This document shows positions 29,232 through 39,077 of a stretch of DNA of 64,000 nucleotides, piece after piece. The translations under genes and the position numbers were made by a program. Source of the stretch: Reinekea blandensis MED297 (GTDB taxonomy: Bacteria; Pseudomonadota; Gammaproteobacteria; Pseudomonadales; Natronospirillaceae); the NCBI RefSeq assembly GCF_000153185.1, contig NZ_CH724150.1, forward strand, positions 588,683-652,682. Direction: 5' to 3'. A model generated the notes under the pieces. It saw nothing but the letters and a program-made list of their open reading frames with translations, had not been told where the DNA came from and ran no database searches. Numbering within the stretch: the first letter of the stretch is position 1; each line of letters begins with the position of its first letter.

Positions 29232-30686
29232 TTATCGAGGATAAACGGTGTAGCTGACACCGGCCATTTGATGAATGAGTCGTACGACCTGTGCGCTGTA
29301 ACCGGCTTCGTTGTCGTACCACAGGTAGAGAATGGCGCGTTTACCCTGAACGATGGTTGCACCGCTGTCGACAATCGCCGTTTTGCGGTTGCCAACGAAG
29401 TCGCTCGAGACCGCTTCCGGTGAATTGGTAAAGTCAATCTGCTTTGCCAACGATGAATACAACGACTGTTCACGCAAGAAGTCATTCAATGCATCCACGT
29501 CGGTTTCGGCACCAAGGTTCAGGTTCAAAATCGCCATCGATACATTCGGTGTCGGCACCCGAATCGCGTTGCCCGTAAGTTTACCGGCCAACTCCGGCAG
29601 AGCTTTGGCGACGGCTTTTGCGGCACCGGTTTCGGTAATCACCATGTTCAATGCAGCGGATCGACCGCGACGCTCACCGGCATGGTAGTTATCAATCAGA
29701 TTCTGATCGTTGGTGTAGGAGTGAACGGTTTCGACATGCCCGCTTTCGATGCCAAACTGGTCATTCAATACCTTCAACACCGGCGTGATAGCGTTGGTGG
29801 TACAGGACGCGGCAGATACAATCCGATCTTCGTCGGTCAACTCCATTTGATTCACGCCGTAAACGATGTTTTTCAACTCACCCTTGCCCGGAGCCGTCAA
29901 CAGCACTTTGCCCGCGCCTTTCGCTTCCAGATGCTGAGATAAACCTTTTTCGTCGCGCCAGATGCCGGTGTTGTCGACAATCAGGGCATTCTCAATGCCA
30001 TAGGCGGTGTAATCGATGTCGGAAGGTGACGCGGCATAGATCACCTGAATGGACGTGCCATTGGCGATGATAGCCTGGTTCGCTTCATCGACCTGAATGG
30101 TGCCTTCAAAACTGCCATGGACTGAATCACGACGCAGCAGACTGGCCCGTTTGACCAGATCATTTTTCGCTTTACCAGGACGCACCACGATGGCGCGCAA
30201 ACGCAGGCCAGAGCCCGAAGACTTTTCAATCAGGATGCGCGCGAGCAAGCGACCGATACGTCCAAAGCCGTACAACACAACATCTTGCGGTGATCGTTCG
30301 TAAGGTCGATTAATATCGTAGCCGTCAACCAGATCGGCCAACTCGTCACGCAGGTAATGTTCTAATACCGTCCCGACGGGTTGGGCTCGGTATTTCAGCG
30401 CGAGCTTACCAATGTCGATATGGCCGGCGCCGAGATTTAAGGTCTGCAGCGTTTTCAGAACGGCATGGGTATCGGTCACCGAGAGCTCATGCCCTTCAAT
30501 CTGTTTTACAAACCGATGTGACTTCAATAACCCAACGGTGGATTGGTTAATGATCTGCCGTCCGAAAATGGATGTGATGACATCATTATTGCGGTACAAA
30601 TGCCCGATCATCGGAATCATCGACTCCGCCAAAGCTTCCTTTTGTTGCCACTGCGAGAGCGTCTCAGCCACCATCGTTTTGTTCAT
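29232..30686 (-). CDS. gap: Glyceraldehyde-3-phosphate dehydrogenase, long form
   Basis: A 484-residue enzyme of the GapDH family, about 150 residues longer than classical GapA because of an N-terminal extension (about 1-125) also seen in Pseudomonas. The NAD(P)-binding motif is GFGRIGRLL (about 140-148) and the catalytic cysteine is C295 in SAASCTTN. The C-terminal WYDNEAGYS is standard. It oxidises glyceraldehyde 3-phosphate with phosphate. The extension's role is not known to me. Confidence 0.93.
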   Translation of the reverse strand: MNKTMVAETLSQWQQKEALAESMIPMIGHLYRNNDVITSIFGRQIINQSTVGLLKSHRFVKQIEGHELSVTDTHAVLKTLQTLNLGAGHIDIGKLALKYRAQPVGTVLEHYLRDELADLVDGYDINRPYERSPQDVVLYGFGRIGRLLARILIEKSSGSGLRLRAIVVRPGKAKNDLVKRASLLRRDSVHGSFEGTIQVDEANQAIIANGTSIQVIYAASPSDIDYTAYGIENALIVDNTGIWRDEKGLSQHLEAKGAGKVLLTAPGKGELKNIVYGVNQMELTDEDRIVSAASCTTNAITPVLKVLNDQFGIESGHVETVHSYTNDQNLIDNYHAGERRGRSAALNMVITETGAAKAVAKALPELAGKLTGNAIRVPTPNVSMAILNLNLGAETDVDALNDFLREQSLYSSLAKQIDFTNSPEAVSSDFVGNRKTAIVDSGATIVQGKRAILYLWYDNEAGYSAQVVRLIHQMAGVSYTVYPR

Positions 30687-30885
30687 GCGCTTGCCTTTGT
30701 GTGTTGTCTTTGAGCGCGCGATGCTAGTGAACTGGCGGGCTGCAAACCAGTCGCTTTGTCAGCAATTTTCAGTCAAACAAGGTTGATAAACGAGGCGACC
30801 ATCTGTTTTGTATTTTTATTACCACAAATTCATCACCCACATTGATAAACCTTGCTGCTATCCAACTCTTCACATTCAAATGAAA

Positions 30886-32325
30886 CTAACTTACGAAAAC
30901 TTCTGTCGCATTTTTTTTCAGTTGAATGTCATCCTTTAGTCGGTGTTTGCTCTTTTCAGCCGTCTCAGACAGTGCAAACAGATTGTTCAGATGCTCCGGA
31001 ACCGACACCGTTGCTTCTTGCCCTCGATTTATAAAGGCGACGAGTCGTCCTTTGGATGACACTCGTTCCAGTAGCAGGACGTCGTTGGTCAACGCGGTCA
31101 ACGTGACCTCGGCATCGGTATGGAAAAACTCTGACTGCCGGATTTTTGCCATCGCCTTGAACGTCTCACCTATGGCCGGCTTCCATTGGTCTGGGTCATC
31201 CCAGGGATAGGCGCCACGACAATCCGGATCATTACCGCCGCTCATGCCGATTTCTGTTCCGTAGTAGAGACAAGGAGCGCCGGGCATCAATAACAAAAAC
31301 GACAATGCTAATCCGACAGCGGCTTCATTCTCCTGAACCAACCACATAGCCCGTGGCGTATCATGACTGTCGATCAGGTTCAGTTGTACCGCGTTAATGT
31401 CGCGGTGGTACCAACCTTGAACGGTGTCAATCCGGGTACAGAAGTCTTCGGCATCCAGCGCGGCAATGTCGTACTCGTTCTGCTGGTAACCCTCTCTTAT
31501 GGTCGATGCGCCGAAGTAACTCAGTGCTGCAGTGCCCATGGGGTAATTCATGACAGCATCGAACTGATCACCCTGCAGCCATCGCTCAGCCTGACCCCAG
31601 ATTTCGCCGCAAATATAGGCATCCGGGTTCAATCCTTTCACCCGACGACGAAATTCCTGCCAGAACGTATCATCGTCAATGTCACCCGGGACATCGAGGC
31701 GCCAGCCATCGATACCAAAACGAATCCACTGTTCGGCAACGGAAAACAGATACTCACGCACGCCAGGATTGTCAGTGTTGAACTTTGGCAAGGCTGGCAA
31801 GTCCCACCAGGCCCGGTAATTGAGTGCTTCGTCAGAGTCTTTCGGGTAGGGATTTAATGGAAAGTCCTCGATATGAAACCAATCGAGATACGGCGACTCC
31901 GGACCGTTTTCGAGTATGTGATGAAACGCCCAAAAGCCACGGGAGGCGTGGTTAAACACACCATCGAGCATCACTTTCATGCCTCGCCGATGCGCCTCAT
32001 CCAACAGAAAGCGCAACGCCTCATCGCCACCCAGTAACGGGTCGACCTGTCGATAGTCAAAGGTATGATAGCGATGATTCGATGCGGAACTGAATATCGG
32101 GTTCAGATACAACGCCGTCACACCCAGCGCTTGAATGTCGTCCAAATGTTCAGCAACTCCGTAGAGATCGCCTCCTTGAAACCCTTGTTCAGCTGGATCC
32201 GCCCCCCAGTCTTTAAAGGTGATCCCCGCCGGCGGCTGATGCTGCTTGCCGCGAGCAAATCGATCCGGGAATACCTGATAAAATACTGCGGATTTAACCC
32301 AATCGGGCGTGTTTATCGCTGTCAT
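30886..32325 (-). CDS. Alpha-amylase family (GH13) glycosidase
   Basis: A 479-residue GH13 enzyme without a signal peptide, so cytoplasmic. Conserved regions: DGVFNH (I), GWRLDVPGD with the nucleophile Asp (II), CGEIWGQ with the acid/base Glu (III), DSHDTPR with the third acid (IV), and MPGAPCLYYG (V). The pattern fits the cyclomaltodextrinase/neopullulanase-like group, acting on maltodextrins. The ATG at 32325 is chosen because cggagg lies about 6 bp upstream, 11 codons inside a longer frame. Transcribed divergently from the DegV gene. Confidence 0.92.
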   Translation of the reverse strand: MTAINTPDWVKSAVFYQVFPDRFARGKQHQPPAGITFKDWGADPAEQGFQGGDLYGVAEHLDDIQALGVTALYLNPIFSSASNHRYHTFDYRQVDPLLGGDEALRFLLDEAHRRGMKVMLDGVFNHASRGFWAFHHILENGPESPYLDWFHIEDFPLNPYPKDSDEALNYRAWWDLPALPKFNTDNPGVREYLFSVAEQWIRFGIDGWRLDVPGDIDDDTFWQEFRRRVKGLNPDAYICGEIWGQAERWLQGDQFDAVMNYPMGTAALSYFGASTIREGYQQNEYDIAALDAEDFCTRIDTVQGWYHRDINAVQLNLIDSHDTPRAMWLVQENEAAVGLALSFLLLMPGAPCLYYGTEIGMSGGNDPDCRGAYPWDDPDQWKPAIGETFKAMAKIRQSEFFHTDAEVTLTALTNDVLLLERVSSKGRLVAFINRGQEATVSVPEHLNNLFALSETAEKSKHRLKDDIQLKKNATEVFVS

Positions 32326-32502
32326 TCTGCCTCCGTTTGATCGATTCCAATGAAACAAACCGCATTCGTTTGGTTATTAAAAGCGATTGTCATGCCACAT
32401 TACGCTATAGTGCAAAAAGTTGCTTATCATACTAAGCTGTTCAAAATTACAATAACCAACTTAAACCATCATTACGAGACTGCCTGAGGGAGCCATTCAA
32501 GG

Positions 32503-33420
32503 ATGACAACGCTCATTGTGGATTCAGCCTGTGATCTGCCAAAACCACTGCTTGAAAAACTGAACATCCGCTTATTACCTGCCACCATCATCTACGATCA
32601 GAAATCAATGCAGGACTTCCGTGAAACGGAGCAAACTATCCAGCTCTATCGCAAAGATGTGTTTAACAAGAACACCGACAGTGAATCGGCCCCCACGTCG
32701 ACCAACGATATTGTGCGCATACTCGAATCGGCCGTCGCAGCGGGCGACACGGACATTCTGATCCAAACCGTCAATCGGGTACGCAGCCCAACTTACGAAA
32801 ACGCCGTGGAAGCGATTTCGATCATCCAGAAACGCCATGCCGATAAAACCATCGGTTTGCGGGTACAGGACAGTCGAACGATTTTTACCGGTCAGGCGGT
32901 TCTGGCGGCACATACGGCAGCGCTGATTAAAAAAGATATCGTCGGTACTCGCCTGCGACGGACCATCGATAACCTGAGTTCGAAAGTACACGCTTATCAG
33001 GTTCCGAAGGACGTGTACTACCTTCGCGAGCGAGCTCGAAAGAAAGGCGATAACAGTGTCAGTTGGTTTGGAGCTGTGATTGGGCGAGCTCTGAATGTTT
33101 GCCCGATTGTCCTGGCTTTGGATGATCAGACCTTTCCGGTGACCAAAGTCCGCCAGTTTTCAAAAGCGGCTGAGCTCCTGTTTCAACATACCATCAACAA
33201 GGTGAATGATGGGTTGCTGTCCCCGTTTGTTGCGGTCAGCTACGCCGGAGACCCGTCTGATCTGCAATCCCTTCCTGGTTTTAATGACCTGAGAACGGCC
33301 GTCAAACAGCGCAAATATCAGCTCATCGTCTCGCCGATGTCACTGTCTGGTGGCGTTAATCTGGGGCCGGGTACGCTGTCCGTCGCTTTTGCAACCGAAC
33401 CTTACGAGTGGTCGGACTGA
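32503..33420 (+). CDS. DegV family protein
   Basis: A 305-residue fatty-acid-binding-type DegV protein. The N-terminal IVDSACDLP, the central VQDSRTIFTGQ, and the C-terminal PMSLSGGVNLGPGTLSVAF are typical. Family members present an acyl chain to fatty acid kinases in Gram-positives; the role in this group is less clear. The 3' end overlaps the convergent diguanylate cyclase gene by 19 bp. Confidence 0.92.
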   Translation: MTTLIVDSACDLPKPLLEKLNIRLLPATIIYDQKSMQDFRETEQTIQLYRKDVFNKNTDSESAPTSTNDIVRILESAVAAGDTDILIQTVNRVRSPTYENAVEAISIIQKRHADKTIGLRVQDSRTIFTGQAVLAAHTAALIKKDIVGTRLRRTIDNLSSKVHAYQVPKDVYYLRERARKKGDNSVSWFGAVIGRALNVCPIVLALDDQTFPVTKVRQFSKAAELLFQHTINKVNDGLLSPFVAVSYAGDPSDLQSLPGFNDLRTAVKQRKYQLIVSPMSLSGGVNLGPGTLSVAFATEPYEWSD

Positions 33421-35021
33421 TCCGACCCACAGACGGCATTACGGCCCTGCTTCTTAGCAAGATACAGGGCTTCATCGGCCCGTTGCGCTAGCGATGACGC
33501 ATCATCATCGGGCTTCGCTTGTGCCACCCCACAACTGAAGGTCACCTGAATGGCAAGATCACCCCGACGGTGCTCTACCTGAGCGAAGCCTTCTCTTACT
33601 TCGTCGAGCAGTCTGCAAGCCGTTGCTTCATCGGTATCCGGCAAGACGATGGCAAACTCTTCACCGCCGTATCGACCGATGGTGTCCGTGACCCGAAACC
33701 GTTGACTTAAAAACAGCGCTAACGCATGAATAATGCGATCGCCCATACCATGTCCGTAGGTATCGTTCACGCTCTTAAATCGGTCGATATCCAGCATGGC
33801 AAAAGACACTAGCCGACCTTCGGCTTCGGACGACTCGATTGCCCGGTTCAATGCCTCGAGACTGTGATTGTGATCGACCAGCCCCGTCAGGCCATCGCGA
33901 ATCACCTGCTCATGCAGACCGCGATACCGACGGCAGCGATTCATCACAGTCGATATCAATACTTCTTTCGGCACCGGCTTGGTCAGGAAGTCATCCCCGC
34001 CCTGGCTGACGGCATCGAGTTGCTTTTCAACGTCGGACTCCGCAGACAGATAAAGAATTGGAATCGCATCGTATCGGGGCTGCTGCCTGATCACCCTAGC
34101 CAGTTCGGGGCCGGTACAACCCGGCATATACATGTCCATCAGAATGGCATCCGGCTGGAAAGAGTCGATGACTTCTAAAACCTTTAACGGCTCGAGGACA
34201 GTACGGGTGAAAAGACCTGCATGATTCAGGACTTTCTCGGCGTAAAACGCCTGTGATTTGGAATCATCCACCACCAGCACCCGATAAGGCTGTTCATTGC
34301 GCATGGCGTAGATGCCCATCAGGTGCTCGACCAGACGCCCAAAATCAAGGTTGTGATCAAAAAATGCGATGCCATTGGCTCGGACCACTGACAGTCGCTG
34401 TTCTATCGTTGGTGTTTCTTCACTGTAGAAAATGGCCGGAATGGTGGCGCGCATGTTCTGCTGCAGACGGGAAATCAGATCGATTCCATTACCGTCAAAC
34501 TCTGTATCGACGACAATCGCCGCCGGCAGTCGGTACAAGATGGATTGCTGCAACGCATCAGCAGTCGGATAATGACTGCTTGGAATTCCGAAATGATGCA
34601 GCTGTTCACTGATCGTATCGGCCATGTCTGTGTTTTTAAAACACAGATAAACCGGTTTCCGTCCTGAAGATATCTGCTGCAGAGGTAAGTCATCGTTCGA
34701 GCGCGAACAGGTGTCCGCGATGTCGCTGATGCACTGATTCAATCGTTCCAGTACGGCTGACGTTGGCGCTCGATTACGGTCCGACTCGCCTAACATGGTC
34801 ACCAGCTCTTCAGATGACTCGGCAAGCTGGTCGAATTGATACCGGGAGGCCAACTTGTTCAGTTTTCCGGCAGACTGCAGAAACTCCTGATACCAGTGTT
34901 CGTTCCAGTGAACTTCCTGCAACGCTCCCCAACTGTTGACAATGCTACGCGCCTGCTCGTGGACGCGACGCCCAAAATGTTGTTTTAGCTTTTCAAGTTG
35001 TAGTTTTTTTTCTTCGGACAC
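33402..35021 (-). CDS. Composite response regulator with GGDEF (diguanylate cyclase)
   Basis: A 539-residue cytoplasmic signalling protein. An N-terminal Hpt-like helical region (about 1-110) precedes a degenerate receiver-like domain (about 120-235) and an intact receiver domain (about 245-365, VLVVDDSKSQ with phospho-Asp in ILMDMYMPGC). A GGDEF domain (about 370-530) has active site RYGGEEFAIVLP. It should make cyclic di-GMP in response to phosphorylation. No kinase is adjacent. The start is GTG; aggtag lies upstream. A single gene convergent with DegV. Confidence 0.92.
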   Translation of the reverse strand: MSEEKKLQLEKLKQHFGRRVHEQARSIVNSWGALQEVHWNEHWYQEFLQSAGKLNKLASRYQFDQLAESSEELVTMLGESDRNRAPTSAVLERLNQCISDIADTCSRSNDDLPLQQISSGRKPVYLCFKNTDMADTISEQLHHFGIPSSHYPTADALQQSILYRLPAAIVVDTEFDGNGIDLISRLQQNMRATIPAIFYSEETPTIEQRLSVVRANGIAFFDHNLDFGRLVEHLMGIYAMRNEQPYRVLVVDDSKSQAFYAEKVLNHAGLFTRTVLEPLKVLEVIDSFQPDAILMDMYMPGCTGPELARVIRQQPRYDAIPILYLSAESDVEKQLDAVSQGGDDFLTKPVPKEVLISTVMNRCRRYRGLHEQVIRDGLTGLVDHNHSLEALNRAIESSEAEGRLVSFAMLDIDRFKSVNDTYGHGMGDRIIHALALFLSQRFRVTDTIGRYGGEEFAIVLPDTDEATACRLLDEVREGFAQVEHRRGDLAIQVTFSCGVAQAKPDDDASSLAQRADEALYLAKKQGRNAVCGSDQSDHS

Positions 35022-35069
35022 GTGAATGCGCTACCTGATAATTGTCTTACAGCTTGGGATGACCGACCT

Positions 35070-37070
35070 TCAGACAAGTGATGAATCTTGCTTCCTCTCT
35101 TGCTGCAGAGTTTGCCATAAATGACGCAGTTCGTATCGGTCCAGATCAGTTTCAGGGTCATAAATACACTGTTCAATCTGTTGCAATAACGGCCCCAATG
35201 CCTGGTGGTGCGGATACTGACCGGCTAAACGCTGCGCATACTGATGCAAAGTTTCACCCTGCCCCCGACCGCCATAAAGACGCTCGATCTTGTTCAATGA
35301 CCGATAGGGCTCTTTTTGAACTTTGGGAATGGGTATCAGCCCCAGCCAGAGTCCGAAGGCAAGACTTAATCCCCCCATCACAGACAGCAAGGCTAACACG
35401 GCTTTCAGCGGCGAAAATTCCCCAAAGGCCGATGTAAACCAGCCGATGGCCTGATTATTATCATAGTCCAACACCAGTACCTGCCATTGATAATTGAGGT
35501 TGTCCCAGTACATGATCATCTGGTTCACCAATGTCGCTCTACCGAGCCGGGCTCCCACCGATAGCTCTTCAGGCTGCGAACCCATAAACAGTTCGTCGAG
35601 ATTCATTTCAATTCGATTCGGTGATACCACAGCGGTGGGATCTACGCGATGCCATTCACTGTCGATCCAAACCTCCACCCAGGCATGGGCTTCACGCTGA
35701 CGAACCTGAATGTAGTCGCCACCGGGTACGTAAGTGCCGCCGAGGTAACCGCCGACAATACGGGACGGTATCCCCACGGCTCGCAGCATAAAGGCCATAG
35801 CACTGGCATAATGCTCACAAAAACCGCGTCGCTCGCCCAACCAGAAGGCTTCGATACTGTCTTCGCCCCGATAAAGTGGCGGACGCAGCGTGTAGTAAAA
35901 ATCCTGTTCCCGGATTTCAGTCAACAGCCGTTCGACAAATGCCCAATCCGACCCCGCTTCTTGATAACGTTCGTTCGCCCAGGCTCTTAAGGCCTCATTC
36001 CCCGTTTGAGGTAAGGCAAGATCCAGACGCTGAGCCCCGGTCTCTTCAGACCAACTCACCCGATCACTACTGACGGCCTGATATCGATAAACGTTATTGA
36101 TCGGGCGGATCTGAGCAGCCCTGGCATCAGGCAGAATACGACGATCAGCGCCATCAATCTGAACCGGCCAATCCAGGAAATACATCCAGCGCTGGCCCGA
36201 CTTTTCCTGTATGACGGTATAGTCATAGCGTGAGCCTTCAGCAACCGGCAGGTCGATATTACGGGGCCAGGCAAACGGATTGCGAGCGGTATAACGAGCA
36301 CGCCAGGTTTCGCCATCGAACACACTCATCGTGTTGCCCCGCCAGTACCATTGATCCCTTGGCGGCCGTTCACCGTTAAAACTCACTCGGAACGCCGGCT
36401 CGTTCGACTGCGCCAACTCAGCAACGGAACCGGGACGCATCTCATCAGACATGCCAGTCTGAGCACCTCTTTCGTCATTTGGGATGTTCCATAACGGAGG
36501 CAATCGTGGGAAAAACAGATAGCCGGCAACCATGATCGGTACGGCTCCAATCATCAACACTGTCGATTGTTTCAGCGCATAGCGCAGTCGAAAATGACCT
36601 TCTGAGGTCACCGCCTGCAGTGCCAACAAGTTGCTCAGTACCAAAAACACCAGCAGCAGTGCCCCGAGTGGGTCAAACCGATACAACAGATAAACCCCGC
36701 TCAGAAAAAAACCGAGATACACCTGAAAAATACCGTCACGCCGACGCAGAACCTCCAGACTTTTCAAAAGGTACCCGAGCAAGCAAAACGCCACGGCAGT
36801 ATCCAGCGAATATCGACTGAAGCCGGAAGCGACGATTCCAGCTATCCCGGCCACGATCATCGATAACACCAGCCAAACCGGTGGTTTCTTGAGTTGACCG
36901 TGAATCACCCGCCAACGCCAAAACACCGCAAAGACAAACACCAATACAAACCAGTTCGGCATGTACGGTACAAAGACAAGAAACATGAAAAACTGGGCAA
37001 CCAGCAACGTGCGAATGGCGGCCTGGGACAGCACCCGACGATATGGCGGAATATATTCAGACTCAGTCAT
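35070..37070 (-). CDS. tgpA: Transglutaminase-like TgpA family membrane protein
   Basis: A 666-residue inner-membrane protein with about seven N-terminal transmembrane segments (DUF3488), a periplasmic transglutaminase-like domain and a C-terminal transmembrane segment and tail (DUF4129). The active-site Cys is in RRGFCEHYASAMAF, His in REAHAWVEVW and Asp in VDPTAV. ATG 37070 is preferred over a TTG at 37076. Last gene of MoxR-DUF58-TgpA; its start overlaps the DUF58 end. Confidence 0.93.
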   Translation of the reverse strand: MTESEYIPPYRRVLSQAAIRTLLVAQFFMFLVFVPYMPNWFVLVFVFAVFWRWRVIHGQLKKPPVWLVLSMIVAGIAGIVASGFSRYSLDTAVAFCLLGYLLKSLEVLRRRDGIFQVYLGFFLSGVYLLYRFDPLGALLLVFLVLSNLLALQAVTSEGHFRLRYALKQSTVLMIGAVPIMVAGYLFFPRLPPLWNIPNDERGAQTGMSDEMRPGSVAELAQSNEPAFRVSFNGERPPRDQWYWRGNTMSVFDGETWRARYTARNPFAWPRNIDLPVAEGSRYDYTVIQEKSGQRWMYFLDWPVQIDGADRRILPDARAAQIRPINNVYRYQAVSSDRVSWSEETGAQRLDLALPQTGNEALRAWANERYQEAGSDWAFVERLLTEIREQDFYYTLRPPLYRGEDSIEAFWLGERRGFCEHYASAMAFMLRAVGIPSRIVGGYLGGTYVPGGDYIQVRQREAHAWVEVWIDSEWHRVDPTAVVSPNRIEMNLDELFMGSQPEELSVGARLGRATLVNQMIMYWDNLNYQWQVLVLDYDNNQAIGWFTSAFGEFSPLKAVLALLSVMGGLSLAFGLWLGLIPIPKVQKEPYRSLNKIERLYGGRGQGETLHQYAQRLAGQYPHHQALGPLLQQIEQCIYDPETDLDRYELRHLWQTLQQERKQDSSLV

Positions 37071-38031
37071 AACCAAACTCAGCTAATTGCCTGCGCACAC
37101 GCATGAGATGGTCTTCCCCTTTACCGACAGGAATCTCAGCATTTGGTAATACGACGCCAAAGGGCCGTCCCTGCTCAACGAACTTTTGACAGTACCAGGC
37201 GATCGCCGCCAATCGAGAATCCGTTGACAGTCCGGGGAACTGCTCCCAATCGATGGTTTCATCAGTGGCCTGGTAGTCGGTAAACGACTTCACCAATAAC
37301 TGGTCTCTGGAAAAACCCGGCCAGTGTAGACGACGGATCGGATCCCCCGGTTGGTATGTGCGCAATCCATGAAAGTCTTCGCTGCCTTCTTTATAAAAGT
37401 GATCGTTCAGCGTCGACTCATCCTCATCCCCGGAGGCTGATACCGCTTGACGATCCTGTCGAACCGCCTTTGGATAGGCCCACCCCTTCACATTGATGCT
37501 TACGTAACTCCAGGCCACTATCAGCCCAAAAGGATAGCGAGACTCAATGCGGAATCGGGGTGGCATCACCGGCCCGCGCTGTTCTGCTGGTACCGGTATG
37601 GTGACCACCTGTTCATGTTCATGCAAATCAACTGCTATCGCGCCCCAGACCGGATGAATGCACTCCAGTACACCTCGGGATCGGGCTTGCGTAGAGGACA
37701 GCGCCAAGGTCAGTTCAGACACATCACCCACTTCCACCAAGGTTCCGGATTGCGCGGTCAACGTCAATCCACTCAGATTCCGATAGGTTAAATGCACAGC
37801 CATCCAGAGCATGGCCATGAGCCAAAATGCGAGTGCATAGTTCAAGGCACTCTCGAAATTGATGGCCAACAGCAGCACAAGTACGGCAATAATCAACAGA
37901 ACCAACCCCTGACGAGTTGGCACAATAAAAATACGTGACTGATTCAGGGTGATGTCATTCTGCTGAGGCAGACGTTTTTCAACCCACTGATCCAGGTTCT
38001 TACGAACCCGTTTACGAAACCGGCCAATCAC
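37063..38031 (-). CDS. DUF58 domain protein
   Basis: A 322-residue protein with two N-terminal membrane segments (about 35-78), a beta-rich middle, and the conserved DUF58 stretch (LRTYQPGDPIRRLHWPGFSR) near residues 225-245, related to von Willebrand factor A folds. It sits between moxR-like and tgpA genes, an arrangement common in Pseudomonas. A probable assembly or partner factor for the membrane transglutaminase; function not proven. Confidence 0.92.
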   Translation of the reverse strand: MIGRFRKRVRKNLDQWVEKRLPQQNDITLNQSRIFIVPTRQGLVLLIIAVLVLLLAINFESALNYALAFWLMAMLWMAVHLTYRNLSGLTLTAQSGTLVEVGDVSELTLALSSTQARSRGVLECIHPVWGAIAVDLHEHEQVVTIPVPAEQRGPVMPPRFRIESRYPFGLIVAWSYVSINVKGWAYPKAVRQDRQAVSASGDEDESTLNDHFYKEGSEDFHGLRTYQPGDPIRRLHWPGFSRDQLLVKSFTDYQATDETIDWEQFPGLSTDSRLAAIAWYCQKFVEQGRPFGVVLPNAEIPVGKGEDHLMRVRRQLAEFGYD

Positions 38032-38033
38032 AA

Positions 38034-38960
38034 TCAGGGCATCCGCAGCACATCAACAGTGTCCAGGATCTGTCGTACCAGGGTATCGGCACTCAATGAC
38101 CGGTGTGCTTTAATCCGGTGTGCAGCAACGGGCGCAAACACCTCCTGAACATCATCTGGTGTGACGTAATCCCGGCCAGAGGTCAGCGCATAGGCACGTG
38201 CCGCATTCGCCAGGGACTGAGACGCACGGGGAGACAAGCCAAGCGCACATACGGATGAGTCCCGGGTCTTTTGCACCAGACGCATAATGTAATCCAATAT
38301 GGCATCACTGATGCTGACATCCTTCAGTGCCAAGCGGAACTCAGACAACTGATCTGGCTTGACCAAGGGTGAGAGCTGATCCAGATTGATTCGCCCGACA
38401 TGCCCGAGCAACAACTGCTTTTCAATGGCTTCTTCGGGGTAACCCAAACTGATGCGCATAAAAAAGCGATCCAGTTGGCTTTCCGGTAACGGATAGGTCC
38501 CTGATTGGGACTGAGGGTTCTGGGTAGCAATGACAAAAAACGGTTGCGGCAGTTTCAGGGCATCACCATCGACAGACACCTGCCCTTCTTCCATCGCTTC
38601 TAACAGTGCGGATTGCGCTTTTGGGGTTGCACGGTTCAGTTCATCAGCCAGTAACAACTGGGTAAAGACGGGTCCCTGATGAAACCGAAACGCCTGTTTT
38701 TCACGATCAAAAATCTGAGCCCCGATCACATCTGACGGCAACAGGTCGGCCGTAAACTGGATGCGCTGGTACTCCAGCCCCATCAGTCGCCCAAGCCCTT
38801 GGGCCAACGTGGTTTTGCCGACACCAGGTAAGTCTTCAAGCAGGACATGCCCGCCACACAGCAAGGACACCCAGATCAGACGTATCTGCTCCGGCTTTCC
38901 CGCCACCACTTGAGAAGCCTGCTCCAGTAACCGATCCGTCAAGGTAGATAAATGCGACAT
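38034..38960 (-). CDS. MoxR family AAA+ ATPase
   Basis: A 308-residue AAA+ ATPase. Walker A is LPGVGKTT (about 44-51), Walker B LLADELNRA (about 106-114), and the sensor region ATQNPQSQSG follows. MoxR proteins act as chaperone-like ATPases with DUF58 or VWA partners. First gene of the three-gene operon; ribosome binding site agaggg. Confidence 0.93.
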   Translation of the reverse strand: MSHLSTLTDRLLEQASQVVAGKPEQIRLIWVSLLCGGHVLLEDLPGVGKTTLAQGLGRLMGLEYQRIQFTADLLPSDVIGAQIFDREKQAFRFHQGPVFTQLLLADELNRATPKAQSALLEAMEEGQVSVDGDALKLPQPFFVIATQNPQSQSGTYPLPESQLDRFFMRISLGYPEEAIEKQLLLGHVGRINLDQLSPLVKPDQLSEFRLALKDVSISDAILDYIMRLVQKTRDSSVCALGLSPRASQSLANAARAYALTSGRDYVTPDDVQEVFAPVAAHRIKAHRSLSADTLVRQILDTVDVLRMP

Positions 38961-38980
38961 TGAACCCTCTGATTGACAAC

Positions 38981-39016
38981 AAAAAAGGCCTATCTGCGGA
39001 ACAGATACGCCTTTTA
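38981..39016. terminator. Terminator between purF and moxR operons
   Basis: A long stem (aaaaggc, one mismatch, then tatctg / cagata and gcctttt) with a 5-base loop, with A and T runs outside. It ends purF transcription 60 bp after the purF stop codon. Confidence 0.8.
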
Positions 39017-39077
39017 ACTTTATAGCAGATCGACCAGCCGATTACAGAGTCTTTTCAGTTTGCTGAACCGTGACTAA

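Noticed and set aside
38961-39077. Purine riboswitch upstream of moxR or after purF
   Set aside because: No conserved aptamer core; the structure is explained by the terminator.
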